Source: Microbacterium paraoxydans (GTDB lineage: Bacteria; Actinomycetota; Actinomycetes; Actinomycetales; Microbacteriaceae). From it: DNA of 64,000 nt. Made by a program: the position numbers and the translations under genes. Within the stretch, counting starts at the first letter, position 1. Every line of letters starts with the position of its first letter. This document shows, piece by piece, positions 29,101-36,815 of this stretch. The notes below the pieces were generated by a model. It was not told where the DNA came from. It saw only the letters and a program-made list of their open reading frames with translations, and made no database searches. The stretch is from positions 149,546-213,545 of the forward strand of contig NZ_JAGTUK010000004.1 in NCBI RefSeq assembly GCF_018224615.1, written 5' to 3'.

Positions 29101-30050
29101 GTCCGCCGCGCCCCGGTGGACCGGAAACGACGACGGGTGCCGAGCGCGTCGCCGCCGCCCCGGTCGAGCAGACCGGGCTGACCGCGTGGACGTTCGGCGC
29201 GCTGCCCGAGGTGCTCGACACGCGCGTGGCGGGCGGCGTGGTGCGCGGCTACCCCGCCCTGGTCGACGCGGGCAAGAGCGTGTCGGTGCGGGTGGAGGCC
29301 ACCGCGGAGGCCGCCGCGACAGCGACCAGGGACGGCGTGCTGCGCCTGGTGCTGCTCACGGTGCCCTCACCCTCCTCGTACGTGCAGGAGCACCTGACGA
29401 GCCAGGAGAAGCTGGCGCTCGCGGCCTCGCCGTACCCCTCGGCCGCGGCGCTGATCGAGGACGCCAGGGCCGCGGTCGCCCGCCGCGTGATCGACGCGTC
29501 GACGGGCGGGCAGGACGGCACCGACCGCGGCATCGTGCGCACGGAACAGGAGTTCGCGCGCGTCCGGGACGCCGTGTCGGCCGTGCTGGTCGACGAGCTG
29601 TTTGCCGCGGTGTCGCTCGTGGCGCGCATCCTGATGAAAGCCCGCGAGGTGGAGCGCGGCATCAAGGCGCAGAACTCGCTGGCCCTGCTCGGTCCGCTCA
29701 ACGACATCCGCACGCAGCTGTCCGGGCTGCTGCACCCCGGGTTCGTGTCGGCGGCGGGCATCGACCGCCTTGCGCACTACCCCCGCTACCTCGACGGCAT
29801 GCTCGACCGGCTGAAGACGCTGGCGAACGAGCCGGGCAAGGACCGCGCGCGCCTGACCGAGTACGAGCGCATGGCGACCGCGTTCGCCGAGGCGGGCGGC
29901 ACCATCCCGCTCCCCGCCGACGCGCCACCCACCCTGGTCGAGGTGCGCTGGCTGCTGGAGGAGTACCGCGTGAGCGTGTTCGCGCAGCGCCTCGGCACCG
30001 CGCAGCCGGTCTCGCCGCAGCGGATCATGAAGGCCCTGTCCGGCCGCTGA
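26103..30050 (+). CDS. hrpA: ATP-dependent RNA helicase HrpA
   Basis: The 1315-residue DEAH-box helicase has GATGSGKT (residues 35–42) and DEAH (129–132), SAT, TNVAETSLTVPGI and the QRSGRAGR motif VI. The HA2 and OB-fold domains and the long C-terminal DUF3418 region typical of full-length HrpA follow. HrpA acts on structured mRNA and stalled ribosomes. The length matches the enterobacterial protein. It is transcribed away from the DUF418-like gene, from an overlapping promoter region. Confidence 0.95.
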   Translation: MSSPVISYPPELPVSAARDEIAAAIRDHQVVIVAGATGSGKTTQLPKIALELGRERIAHTQPRRLAARTIAERVAEELHVELGTLVGYKVRFTDRVSDETRIALMTDGILLNEIHRDRLLTRYDTIIIDEAHERSLNVDFLLGYLARILPERPDLKVVITSATIDPESFARHFAAADGTPAPIIEVSGRTYPVEIRYRPLTDESDEAPAAGEPEDEVSAIVAALRELDREAPGDVLVFLPGEAEIRDAADAVRGAYAKDRSPTEVLPLFGRLSAAEQHRVFERSSVAGVRRRVVLATNVAETSLTVPGIKYVIDTGTARISRYSNRSKVQRLPIEAISQASANQRSGRAGRTSEGIAIRLYAQEDFERRPEFTEPEILRTSLASVILQMLSLGFGDIAAFPFLTPPDSRGVKAAFDLLTELGAVALRRAQGPDQGAPHLTRVGRDISRMPIDPRFARMLIEAGRSDRSGTVLRDVLAIVAGLTIQDVRERPEERREEADRLHARFADPTSDFLTLLNLWNHLREQQRELGSSAFRRLCRAEHLNYVRVREWFDVHRQLRTLVKTTERGDHNGGAADPDAIHRALLAGLLSQIGILDERTAPAGKAHSPAKEPKGRRPTEYRGARGIRFSIFPGSALRKKSPRAVMAAEIVETSRTFARTVAAIDPAWAEPLAGDLAKRQVTEPHWSKDAGAAVAYEKVTLFGIEIIPRRRVQFARIDRAAARELFVRHALVEGEWDPSRIDKRVSAFWRSNAELRRRLEKLEERERRRDILAGDEAVFRFYDERIPAEVFDVRSFEKWWREALSTTPKLLVMRESDLVDEADRADQREFPTRWTQGDQVLGLAYRFEPGAADDGVSVVLPLPLLAQIEDRGFDWQVPGLRAELVTGLLRALPKSIRRHVVPAADWAEKFGAELADQGPESHGGLPPRTLKEALARLIQPLANQLVSAADFEDDRVPAHLRMNFRAVDERGRVVGSGRDLPALQAQLSDRARSSVARSIARPPRPGGPETTTGAERVAAAPVEQTGLTAWTFGALPEVLDTRVAGGVVRGYPALVDAGKSVSVRVEATAEAAATATRDGVLRLVLLTVPSPSSYVQEHLTSQEKLALAASPYPSAAALIEDARAAVARRVIDASTGGQDGTDRGIVRTEQEFARVRDAVSAVLVDELFAAVSLVARILMKAREVERGIKAQNSLALLGPLNDIRTQLSGLLHPGFVSAAGIDRLAHYPRYLDGMLDRLKTLANEPGKDRARLTEYERMATAFAEAGGTIPLPADAPPTLVEVRWLLEEYRVSVFAQRLGTAQPVSPQRIMKALSGR

Positions 30051-30065
30051 CCCCGCCGGCGCGGG

Positions 30066-30071
30066 TAGCCT
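30066..30071 (+). promoter_or_regulatory. -10 box of a probable leaderless promoter (quinone oxidoreductase)
   Basis: TAGCCT, 6 nt before the ATG at 30078. Confidence 0.5.
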
Positions 30072-30077
30072 GGGCTC

Positions 30078-31022
30078 ATGGCCAGCGCGATCGTCTACAC
30101 CGAGTTCGGCTCCCCCGATGTCCTGCACCTGATGGAGGTGCCCGATCCCGTCGCGGTGCGCGGCGAGGTGGTGGTGCGCATCGAGGCCGCGGGCGCGAAC
30201 CCCATCGACGCGAAGCTGCGCAGCGGCAAGCGCCCGTCGCCGCCGATCACCGAGCCCCGCGGCGTGGGCTTCGACGGGGCAGGGGTGGTCGAGGTGCTCG
30301 GCGAGGGCGTCGACGACGTCGCGGTCGGCGACCGCGTCGCGATCCGCGACACGCGCGGCACCTACGCCTCGGCGCTCGCGGTCGAGGCCGACAAGCTGGT
30401 GCGGCTGCCCGATGCGGTGACCGCGGCCGAGGGCGCCGCGATCGGTATCCCCGCCGGGACCGCGTATCAGGCGCTCCGCTCGCTCGGCGTGACCTCGGGA
30501 GACGTGCTCCTGGTGCACGGCGGCTCCGGCTCCGTGGGTCAGGCGGCCGTGCAGTTCGCAGTGGCCGATGGCGCGACCGTGATCGCGACCGCGAGCCCCG
30601 CGCGGCACGATCAGCTGCGCGAGCTGGGGGCCATCCCGGTCGCGTACGGTGAGGGTCTGCTCGACCGCGTCCGCGCCGCCGCCCCCTCCCCCGTAACCGT
30701 GGCGCTCGACTGCGCGGGCACGGACGAGGCCATCGAGACCTCGCTCGCCCTGGTGTCCGACCGCGACCGCATCGCGACGATCGTGCGGGGCCCGGACGCG
30801 GCCGACTTCGGCATCCGCGCTTTCTCCGGCGGCTCCCCCGTTCCGCTCACGGAGCAGGAGCTCGCGTGGCGCGCCGAGGCCCTGCAGAAGACCGTCGACC
30901 TGCTGGCCTCCGGCGACTTCACGATCGAGCTCGGCCCTGAGCTGCCTCTCGCCGAGGCGGCGCGGGCCCATGAGCTCATGGAATCCGGCGCCGCCTCGGG
31001 CAAGATCATCCTGGTTCCCTGA
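30078..31022 (+). CDS. NADP-dependent oxidoreductase, zinc-free quinone oxidoreductase (MDR) family
   Basis: The 314-residue protein has a GroES-like N-terminal half (GANPIDAKLRSG, GFDGAGVVEVLGEGV) and a Rossmann half with VHGGSGSVGQAAVQFA for NADPH. The zinc-binding cysteines of alcohol dehydrogenases are absent, which places it with quinone/enone reductases. Its native substrate is unknown. It ends 16 bp before the convergent AhpD-like gene. Confidence 0.9.
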   Translation: MASAIVYTEFGSPDVLHLMEVPDPVAVRGEVVVRIEAAGANPIDAKLRSGKRPSPPITEPRGVGFDGAGVVEVLGEGVDDVAVGDRVAIRDTRGTYASALAVEADKLVRLPDAVTAAEGAAIGIPAGTAYQALRSLGVTSGDVLLVHGGSGSVGQAAVQFAVADGATVIATASPARHDQLRELGAIPVAYGEGLLDRVRAAAPSPVTVALDCAGTDEAIETSLALVSDRDRIATIVRGPDAADFGIRAFSGGSPVPLTEQELAWRAEALQKTVDLLASGDFTIELGPELPLAEAARAHELMESGAASGKIILVP

Positions 31023-31038
31023 CCCGGAACCGCCCGGC

Positions 31039-31647
31039 TCAGGCCGGGGCCACGGGCCGGCCGAGCGACAGCATCAGCCGGTTGGCCCAGTTGAAGAACG
31101 CCGCGCCGTGCACCACGTCGGCGATCTCGCCGTCGTCGAGACCCGCGGCGCGCAGGCGCGCGACGTGCTCCGGCCCGAACGCGCTGGGCGTATCGGTCAG
31201 CGCGACCGAGGCCGCGACGATCGCGTTCCACCGCTCGCCCAGGTCGGCCGACACGCCCTCGTCGAGCAGCCGGTCCACGTCGTCTTGACGCTTGCTGTGG
31301 TGCGCCGCGAAGCGCGAGTGCACCGAGGCGCAGAACACGCAGCCGTTGCGGCGCGAGGCCGCGGTGGCCGCGAGCTCGCGGTCGGCGCGGGGCAGCCCGT
31401 CGGCGACGTTGTAGAAGATGTCCTTGTCCACGAGCGTGCGCGCGCGGAGCACCTCGGGGTCGCGCGCGAGCAGCCGGAAGTAGTCGTTCTTGGCGCGGGC
31501 CGTGTCGACCAGGCCGTCGTAGTGCCGCTCGGTCAGCTCCTCCTCCGCGAGCGGGGGCAGGTGCGGCGTCCACCCCACCTCAGCGCGGGTGAACGCGTGC
31601 GGGTGCGGGGCGTCGTCATGGCGGAGCACGGTGTCGGCGGCGGTCAT
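31039..31647 (-). CDS. Alkylhydroperoxidase-domain protein (Avi_7169-like, AhpD fold)
   Basis: The 202-residue all-helical protein carries the AhpD redox motif as C103-V-F-C106 followed by H110, within NGCVFCASVHSRFAAHH. It resembles the uncharacterised peroxidase-related family found with luciferase-like monooxygenases and peptide-type ABC importers. Such proteins may reduce peroxides or peroxyflavin-derived products formed by the neighbouring oxygenases. Its start overlaps the upstream CMD gene by 4 bp. It is the last gene of a long operon. Confidence 0.85.
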   Translation of the reverse strand: MTAADTVLRHDDAPHPHAFTRAEVGWTPHLPPLAEEELTERHYDGLVDTARAKNDYFRLLARDPEVLRARTLVDKDIFYNVADGLPRADRELAATAASRRNGCVFCASVHSRFAAHHSKRQDDVDRLLDEGVSADLGERWNAIVAASVALTDTPSAFGPEHVARLRAAGLDDGEIADVVHGAAFFNWANRLMLSLGRPVAPA

Positions 31648-32258
31648 GCGGCCTCCTCCTCGGCGGGGGCGGCGAGTCCGGCGGCCTCGAGCACGCGGAG
31701 GCCGGTCACGACGCGCTGCTGGAACGCCAGGAACGACACCAGCTGCGACAGCGTGACGATGCCGTCCGGGGTCCACCCCGCGTCGAGCAGGCGGGACAGG
31801 TCGGCGGCCGCGGCCTCGCGCGGGCGCAGCACCAGCAGGTGCGTGTGCGCGAGCGCGGCGGCCAGTCGCTCGCCGAGCGCGCTCGTGGCGGCGGCGTCCG
31901 GGGCGTACCGCGGCCCGTCGGTGCTCTCGTCCCGGAGCCCGGCCTCGGTGTACGCGCCGAACGGTCCGCTCGCGGCGGCCACGGTCAGCTCGGAGCCGAC
32001 GACCGCGGCGCGCTCGGGATCGGCGGCCTCCGCCCGTTCGGCGTAGAACAGCGCGGTCGGGTCGCCGGTGCCGGCGAGACCGGTCGCGAACGCCGCGATC
32101 AGCTCGCGCTCGGCCTGCGACACGTCTCGCGTGGAGACGGGGTGGAACAGCGCGTCGAAGCTCGCCTGGAGCTGCTCGCGCGTGATCGGGCGGCGGCGCC
32201 GCAGCGCATCGAGCCCCGGCGTCACCCCCGTGAGGCGGTCGACGATGTCGTCGGTCAT
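31644..32258 (-). CDS. CMD-domain protein without cysteines (Avi_7170-like)
   Basis: A 204-residue helical protein resembling the carboxymuconolactone-decarboxylase/AhpD superfamily, with FDALFHPVSTRDVSQAERELIAAFATGL at the N-terminus. I find no cysteine anywhere, so the CxxC redox site of its partner is missing. A structural or substrate-binding role with the downstream AhpD-like protein is possible. It overlaps both neighbours by 4 bp, which argues for balanced synthesis of the pair. Confidence 0.78.
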   Translation of the reverse strand: MTDDIVDRLTGVTPGLDALRRRRPITREQLQASFDALFHPVSTRDVSQAERELIAAFATGLAGTGDPTALFYAERAEAADPERAAVVGSELTVAAASGPFGAYTEAGLRDESTDGPRYAPDAAATSALGERLAAALAHTHLLVLRPREAAAADLSRLLDAGWTPDGIVTLSQLVSFLAFQQRVVTGLRVLEAAGLAAPAEEEAA

Positions 32259-33301
32259 GCGTTCTCCTTCAGGGTCGTGTCCGTGGCGGACGGGGTGAGG
32301 GCGTAGCCGAGCGCCGGGGCGACCTCGGCGGCGAACAGCTCGATCGAGCGCAGTACGTGCTCGTGCGGCGCATCGACCGAGTGCACCTGGAACGCGACCT
32401 CGGTCGCGCGGGACAGCGTCGCGTCGGCCGCGAGCGACGCGGCCACCTCCTCCGGGGTGCCCAGGTGCGTGTCGAGCGCGGCGATCAGGTCGTCGAGGTC
32501 GTCGCCGGGGATCGTCTGGCCCTGGCGGCGGAAACCCTCCGCGGCGCGGCGCAGCCCGACCTCCGCGAACCGCAGCGCCTCGGCCCTGTCGTCCGCCACG
32601 AACACCGTGCGCGAGGCCGTGATGCGCGGCGCGACCCCGGTCGGCAGCGCGTCGAGGTACGCGTCGATGATGGGGTCCTGCAGCTCCGACAGCGGCGCGT
32701 GCAGGCGCTCGGCGGGTCGCGGCTGCGTGCGCGACAGCAGCAGCCCGTGACCGTGCACGCCCGCGCGGTGGCCGCCCGGAGCGGAGAACGTCGCCTGCCA
32801 CACGCGGGCCGCGAGGTCGCCCGGGTCGGGGTACAGCGTGTTGTCTCCGCCGACGTCCTCCCCCGCGAGCGCGTCGAGCAGCACGCGCAGCTTGCGGTCG
32901 TACGCGGCGGCCTTGTCGCGCACGTCTTCGCCGAACGGCACGAACGACGAGGGCGTGCCCCCGCTGCCGAGGCCGAGGTCGAGCCGTCCGCCGGAGAGCA
33001 GGTCGGCGACCACGGCGTCCTCCGCCACGCGCACCGGGTCTTCCAGCGGCAGGGTGATGACCCCGGTGCCCAGCCGGAGGCGGCTCGTGTGCGCGGCGGC
33101 GTGCGCGAGGAACACCAGCGGCGACGGCAGCCCGCCCTCCGCGGCCCGGAAGTGGTGCTGCGCGACCCAGGCGCGACCGATGCCGTGTCGTTCCGCGTGC
33201 TGGAGCTGCGCCGTGGCCAGCGCGTAGCGGTCGGCCGGAGAGGCGTCGTCGAGCAGGCGGGTGAAGAACGCCACGGTGGGGGCGGCGGCTGGTGCGGTCA
33301 T
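32255..33301 (-). CDS. Luciferase-like FMN-dependent monooxygenase (KPN_01858-like)
   Basis: The 348-residue TIM-barrel protein of the bacterial luciferase family has AWVAQHHFRAAEGGLPSP near residue 45, RLRLGTGVITLPLEDPVRVAED, and GGRLDLGLGSGGTPSSF for the flavin phosphate. It uses reduced FMN and O2, so a separate reductase is needed and none is in this operon. Close relatives occur in the same gene neighbourhood (importer plus CMD/AhpD proteins) in other bacteria. The substrate is unknown. It is coupled by 4-bp overlaps to both the ATPase and CMD genes. Confidence 0.87.
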   Translation of the reverse strand: MTAPAAAPTVAFFTRLLDDASPADRYALATAQLQHAERHGIGRAWVAQHHFRAAEGGLPSPLVFLAHAAAHTSRLRLGTGVITLPLEDPVRVAEDAVVADLLSGGRLDLGLGSGGTPSSFVPFGEDVRDKAAAYDRKLRVLLDALAGEDVGGDNTLYPDPGDLAARVWQATFSAPGGHRAGVHGHGLLLSRTQPRPAERLHAPLSELQDPIIDAYLDALPTGVAPRITASRTVFVADDRAEALRFAEVGLRRAAEGFRRQGQTIPGDDLDDLIAALDTHLGTPEEVAASLAADATLSRATEVAFQVHSVDAPHEHVLRSIELFAAEVAPALGYALTPSATDTTLKENA

Positions 33302-34938
33302 GCGGGGACCTCTCGGCTCTGGGGGACGTCTCTGGCACCGGGCACGGCGGCGAGCAGTTCCCTGGTGTACTCGTGCTGCGGGTCGTGGAACAGCTCCTCG
33401 GTCTGCCCCTCCTCCACCACGCGGCCGCGGCGCATGACCGACACCGTGTGGCTGATGCGGCGCACCACGGCGAGATCGTGGGAGATGAAGAGGTACGTGA
33501 GCCCGAGCTCGGCCTGCAGCGACGTGAGCAGTTCGAGGATGCGCGCCTGCACCGTCACGTCGAGCGCCGACACCGCCTCGTCGAGCACCACGATCTCGGG
33601 GTCGATTGCCAGGGCGCGGGCGATCGCGACGCGCTGCCGCTGCCCGCCCGACAGCTCGCGCGGGGTGCGGCGGGCGACGTCGGACGGCAGCGACACCCGG
33701 TCGAGCAGGGCGAGCGCGCGCTCACGCCGTTCGGTCCTGCCGCCGACGCGGAAGTTCTGCAGCGGCTCCGCGACGATGTCGACGATGGGCTGCCGCGGGT
33801 CGAGCGACGCGAACGGGTTCTGGTACACGAGCTGGATGCGCCGGCGCAGTTCGCGCAGCGATGCTCCCTTCGCCGCGGTCACGTCGTCGCCGCCGATCTC
33901 GATCGATCCGGCGTCCGGCTGGTGGAACCGGGTCACGAGTCGCGCGGTCGTGGTCTTGCCGGAGCCCGACTCCCCCACGAGCGCGTGCGTGGTGCCGCGG
34001 CGCACCCGGAACGACACGTCGTCCACGGCGCGGAACCGCTCGCGACCGGCAACCCGGAACTCCTTCACGAGTCCGTCGGCCACGATCGCGTACGGGTTCT
34101 CGGCGGCGACGGCGGCCGCATCCCGCAGGAACGGCGGCGCGTCGGGCCGGCGGAACCCGGTCGCGAACGCGGGCGCGTCGGCGAGCAGCTGCCGCGTGTA
34201 CGGCTCCCGCGGCGCCGCGAGCACCACGTCGCTGGGCCCCTGCTCCACGATGCGGCCGTCCTTGAGCACGACGAGCCGCGCCGCCCGGTCGGCAGCGACC
34301 CCCAGGTCGTGCGTCACCAGCAGGATGCTCGTGCCGTCCTCGCGCTGCAGCTCGTCGAGCAGGTCGAGCACCGTGCGCTGCACCGTGGCGTCGAGCGCGC
34401 TGGTGGGCTCGTCCGCGATCAGCAGCCGCGGGCGCAGCGCCACCGCGGTCGCGATCAGCACGCGCTGCCGCATGCCGCCGGACAGCTCGTGCGGGTACTG
34501 GCGTGCGCGCAGCGCGGGGTCGTCGATGCCGACGCGGTCGAGCAGCTCGATCGCCCTGGCCCTGCGCGACCGCCGGTCCCGGTGGCCGTGCAGGCGCAGG
34601 ATCTCCTCCACCTGCACCCCCACGGGTCGCACGGGGTCGAGCGAGGTCGTGGGGTCCTGCGGCACGAGCCCGATCTCGGGTCCGCGGATGCCGCGCAGGG
34701 CGCGGTCGCTCCAGCCGGAGATGTCGAGGTCGCCCAGGAGCACGCGGCCCGCGTCCACGCGGCCGCCCTCCGGCAGCAGCCCCAGCAGCGCGTGGGCCGT
34801 GGTGGACTTGCCCGACCCGGACTCGCCGACCAGGGCCAGCGTCTCGCCCTCGGCGATGTCGAACGAGATGCCGTGCACGACCTCACGGTCGCCGTACGAC
34901 ACCGTGAGGTCGGTGGCGGTGAGGACGGTCATGGTCAT
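33298..34938 (-). CDS. Fused ABC transporter ATPase, dipeptide type
   Basis: The 546-residue protein has two nucleotide-binding domains, each with Walker A GESGSGKST/GESGSGKTT and signatures LSGGMRQR and LSGGQRQR. It powers the importer encoded just upstream. Two ATGs lie two codons apart at the start. I use 34938 because it overlaps the permease stop by 4 bp. The coupling of an importer ATPase directly to a monooxygenase gene supports one pathway. Confidence 0.92.
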   Translation of the reverse strand: MTMTVLTATDLTVSYGDREVVHGISFDIAEGETLALVGESGSGKSTTAHALLGLLPEGGRVDAGRVLLGDLDISGWSDRALRGIRGPEIGLVPQDPTTSLDPVRPVGVQVEEILRLHGHRDRRSRRARAIELLDRVGIDDPALRARQYPHELSGGMRQRVLIATAVALRPRLLIADEPTSALDATVQRTVLDLLDELQREDGTSILLVTHDLGVAADRAARLVVLKDGRIVEQGPSDVVLAAPREPYTRQLLADAPAFATGFRRPDAPPFLRDAAAVAAENPYAIVADGLVKEFRVAGRERFRAVDDVSFRVRRGTTHALVGESGSGKTTTARLVTRFHQPDAGSIEIGGDDVTAAKGASLRELRRRIQLVYQNPFASLDPRQPIVDIVAEPLQNFRVGGRTERRERALALLDRVSLPSDVARRTPRELSGGQRQRVAIARALAIDPEIVVLDEAVSALDVTVQARILELLTSLQAELGLTYLFISHDLAVVRRISHTVSVMRRGRVVEEGQTEELFHDPQHEYTRELLAAVPGARDVPQSREVPA

Positions 34939-35825
34939 CGCGCTCCCCTTCCGATGCGGTGGCTGATGCGGTTGGCGCTGAGCACGACCGCGACCACCAC
35001 GAGGCCGGGGAGGGCCGTGAGCCACCAGGCCGTCGCGATGTAGTTGCGGCCCTCGGCGATCAGCAGCCCCCACTCGGGCGTGGGTGGCGGCGCGCCGTAG
35101 CCGAGGAACCCGAGCGTGGAGATCGCCAGGATCGCGGTGCCGAACTGGAGGGCGGCGAGCGCGACGATCGGGGTGAGCGAGTTGGGCAGCACGTGGCGGC
35201 GCAGCACGGCGAAGAAGGTCGCGCCGCTACCGAACGCGGCCTCGACGTACTCGGTGCGCCGCACGCGCGCGACCTCGGCGCGCATCAGGCGGGCGAACGC
35301 TGCGACGCTGCCGAGCCCGACCGCGATGGCCGCATTCACGGTGCCGAAACCGAGCAGGATGATGACCGACAGCGACAGCAGCAGGCCGGGGATCGCCAGG
35401 AGCACGTCGACGATGCGCATCAGCACGTCATCCACGATGCCGCCGACGGACCCGGCGATCGCGCCGAGCACCGTGCCGAGCGCGAGGCCGACGGTCACGG
35501 CGATGAGCGCGCCGGAGAGCGAGTGCACCGCGCCGTGCACGACCCGGCCGAACAGGTCGCGGCCGAGCGTGTCCGTGCCGAACCAGTGCGCGGCGCTCGG
35601 GGGCAGCAGCTTGTCGGCCGGCACGCCCGTGAGGGGGTCGCCCGGCGCGAACAGCCCGGGGATCAGCGCCCAGAGCACCGCGAGCGTCACCACGGCGACC
35701 GCCAGGTACAGGCCCCACGGGCGGCGGCGCAGGCCACGCCGGCGGCGCGGGGGCGCGGCGGGTGCGGGCGCCGAGGCCGTCGCGGTGACAGTGTCGGCGG
35801 TCTCGGCGATCACGGGAGCGGTCAT
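34935..35825 (-). CDS. ABC transporter permease, DppC type
   Basis: A 296-residue membrane protein with an Ala/Pro/Thr-rich cytoplasmic tail of about 35 residues, an Arg-rich stop (PPRRRRGLRRRP), a first helix, and the HWFGTDTLGRDLFGRVVHG loop motif of DppC proteins before the permease core. It forms a heterodimer with the DppB-type protein whose stop its start overlaps by 4 bp. Confidence 0.9.
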   Translation of the reverse strand: MTAPVIAETADTVTATASAPAPAAPPRRRRGLRRRPWGLYLAVAVVTLAVLWALIPGLFAPGDPLTGVPADKLLPPSAAHWFGTDTLGRDLFGRVVHGAVHSLSGALIAVTVGLALGTVLGAIAGSVGGIVDDVLMRIVDVLLAIPGLLLSLSVIILLGFGTVNAAIAVGLGSVAAFARLMRAEVARVRRTEYVEAAFGSGATFFAVLRRHVLPNSLTPIVALAALQFGTAILAISTLGFLGYGAPPPTPEWGLLIAEGRNYIATAWWLTALPGLVVVAVVLSANRISHRIGRGAR

Positions 35826-36799
35826 GCGGTCGCCTCCTGCGGCGTGCGGCGGGGTTCAGGGCGACCGCGGCGGGCGGAGGTGCGCTGCCGCGGGTCGATG
35901 AGGGGCGTCGCGAGGTCCACCGCGAAGCTGATGAGCACGAAGCCGAGCGCCGACAGCAGCACGACGCCCTGCAGCACCGGGATGTCCTGGTTCGCCACGG
36001 CCTGTTCGGTGAGCCGGCCGATCCCGGTGCGCCCGAACACCGTCTCGGTCACGACGGCGCCGCCCACGAGCTCGCCGAACAGCACGCCCGCGATCGTGAG
36101 GGTGGGCACCGCGGCGTTGCGGGCGACCGAGCGCGTGAGCACCCACAGCGGTGGCGCCCCCTTCGCGCGCACCACGGTCACGAACGGCTGCGCCTGCACC
36201 TGGTCTATCGACCGCACGAGCACCTGCGCGAGCGGCGCGGAGATCGGCACGGCCAGGGTGAGCACGGGCAGCACGAGCCCGCTCACCGGGTCGGCTCCGA
36301 CGATCGGCACCCAGCCGAGCCCGAAGGAGAAGACCTGGATGAGCAGGATCCCGAGCCAGAACACCGGTACCGCGACGAACAGTCCCGGCACCTGGCGAAG
36401 GCCCGTGCGCAGCCACGCGAACGGCGCGAGCGACGACAGCCCGGCGATCAGCACGGCCAGCACGAGCGCCACCACGAGCCCGAGCGACGCGAGCAGCAGG
36501 GTCGCGGGCAGCGCCTCGGCCAGCATCGTCCGCACCGGGGTGCCGAACTGCGTCGAGTAGCCGAAGTCGCCCGCGAGGAACCCGAGCCCGGCGTGCACGT
36601 ACTGCTGCCACCACGGGAGGTCGGCGCCGTAGGTCGCGCGGATGTCGTCGAGCTGCTCCGGCGAGAGCCCGAGGCTCGGGTCGGAGAACTTGATCAGGAT
36701 CGCGTCGCCCGGCAGCAGCTGCAGCAGGAAGAAGGTGGCCGTGAAGGCCGCGATCAGCACGATCGCGGCCTGTCCGGCTCGTCGGAGGACGAAGCTCAT
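35822..36799 (-). CDS. ABC transporter permease, DppB type
   Basis: The 325-residue protein starts with MSFVLRRAGQAAIVLIAAFTA, the usual DppB first helix, followed by an external loop (LLPGDAILIKFSDP) and five further helices with the coupling segment LTRSVARNAAVPTLTIAG. The ATG at 36799 is 16 bp after the binding-protein stop. A longer frame upstream would run into that gene. Confidence 0.9.
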   Translation of the reverse strand: MSFVLRRAGQAAIVLIAAFTATFFLLQLLPGDAILIKFSDPSLGLSPEQLDDIRATYGADLPWWQQYVHAGLGFLAGDFGYSTQFGTPVRTMLAEALPATLLLASLGLVVALVLAVLIAGLSSLAPFAWLRTGLRQVPGLFVAVPVFWLGILLIQVFSFGLGWVPIVGADPVSGLVLPVLTLAVPISAPLAQVLVRSIDQVQAQPFVTVVRAKGAPPLWVLTRSVARNAAVPTLTIAGVLFGELVGGAVVTETVFGRTGIGRLTEQAVANQDIPVLQGVVLLSALGFVLISFAVDLATPLIDPRQRTSARRGRPEPRRTPQEATA

Positions 36800-36815
36800 C
36801 GCGTCACCGTCGTCC

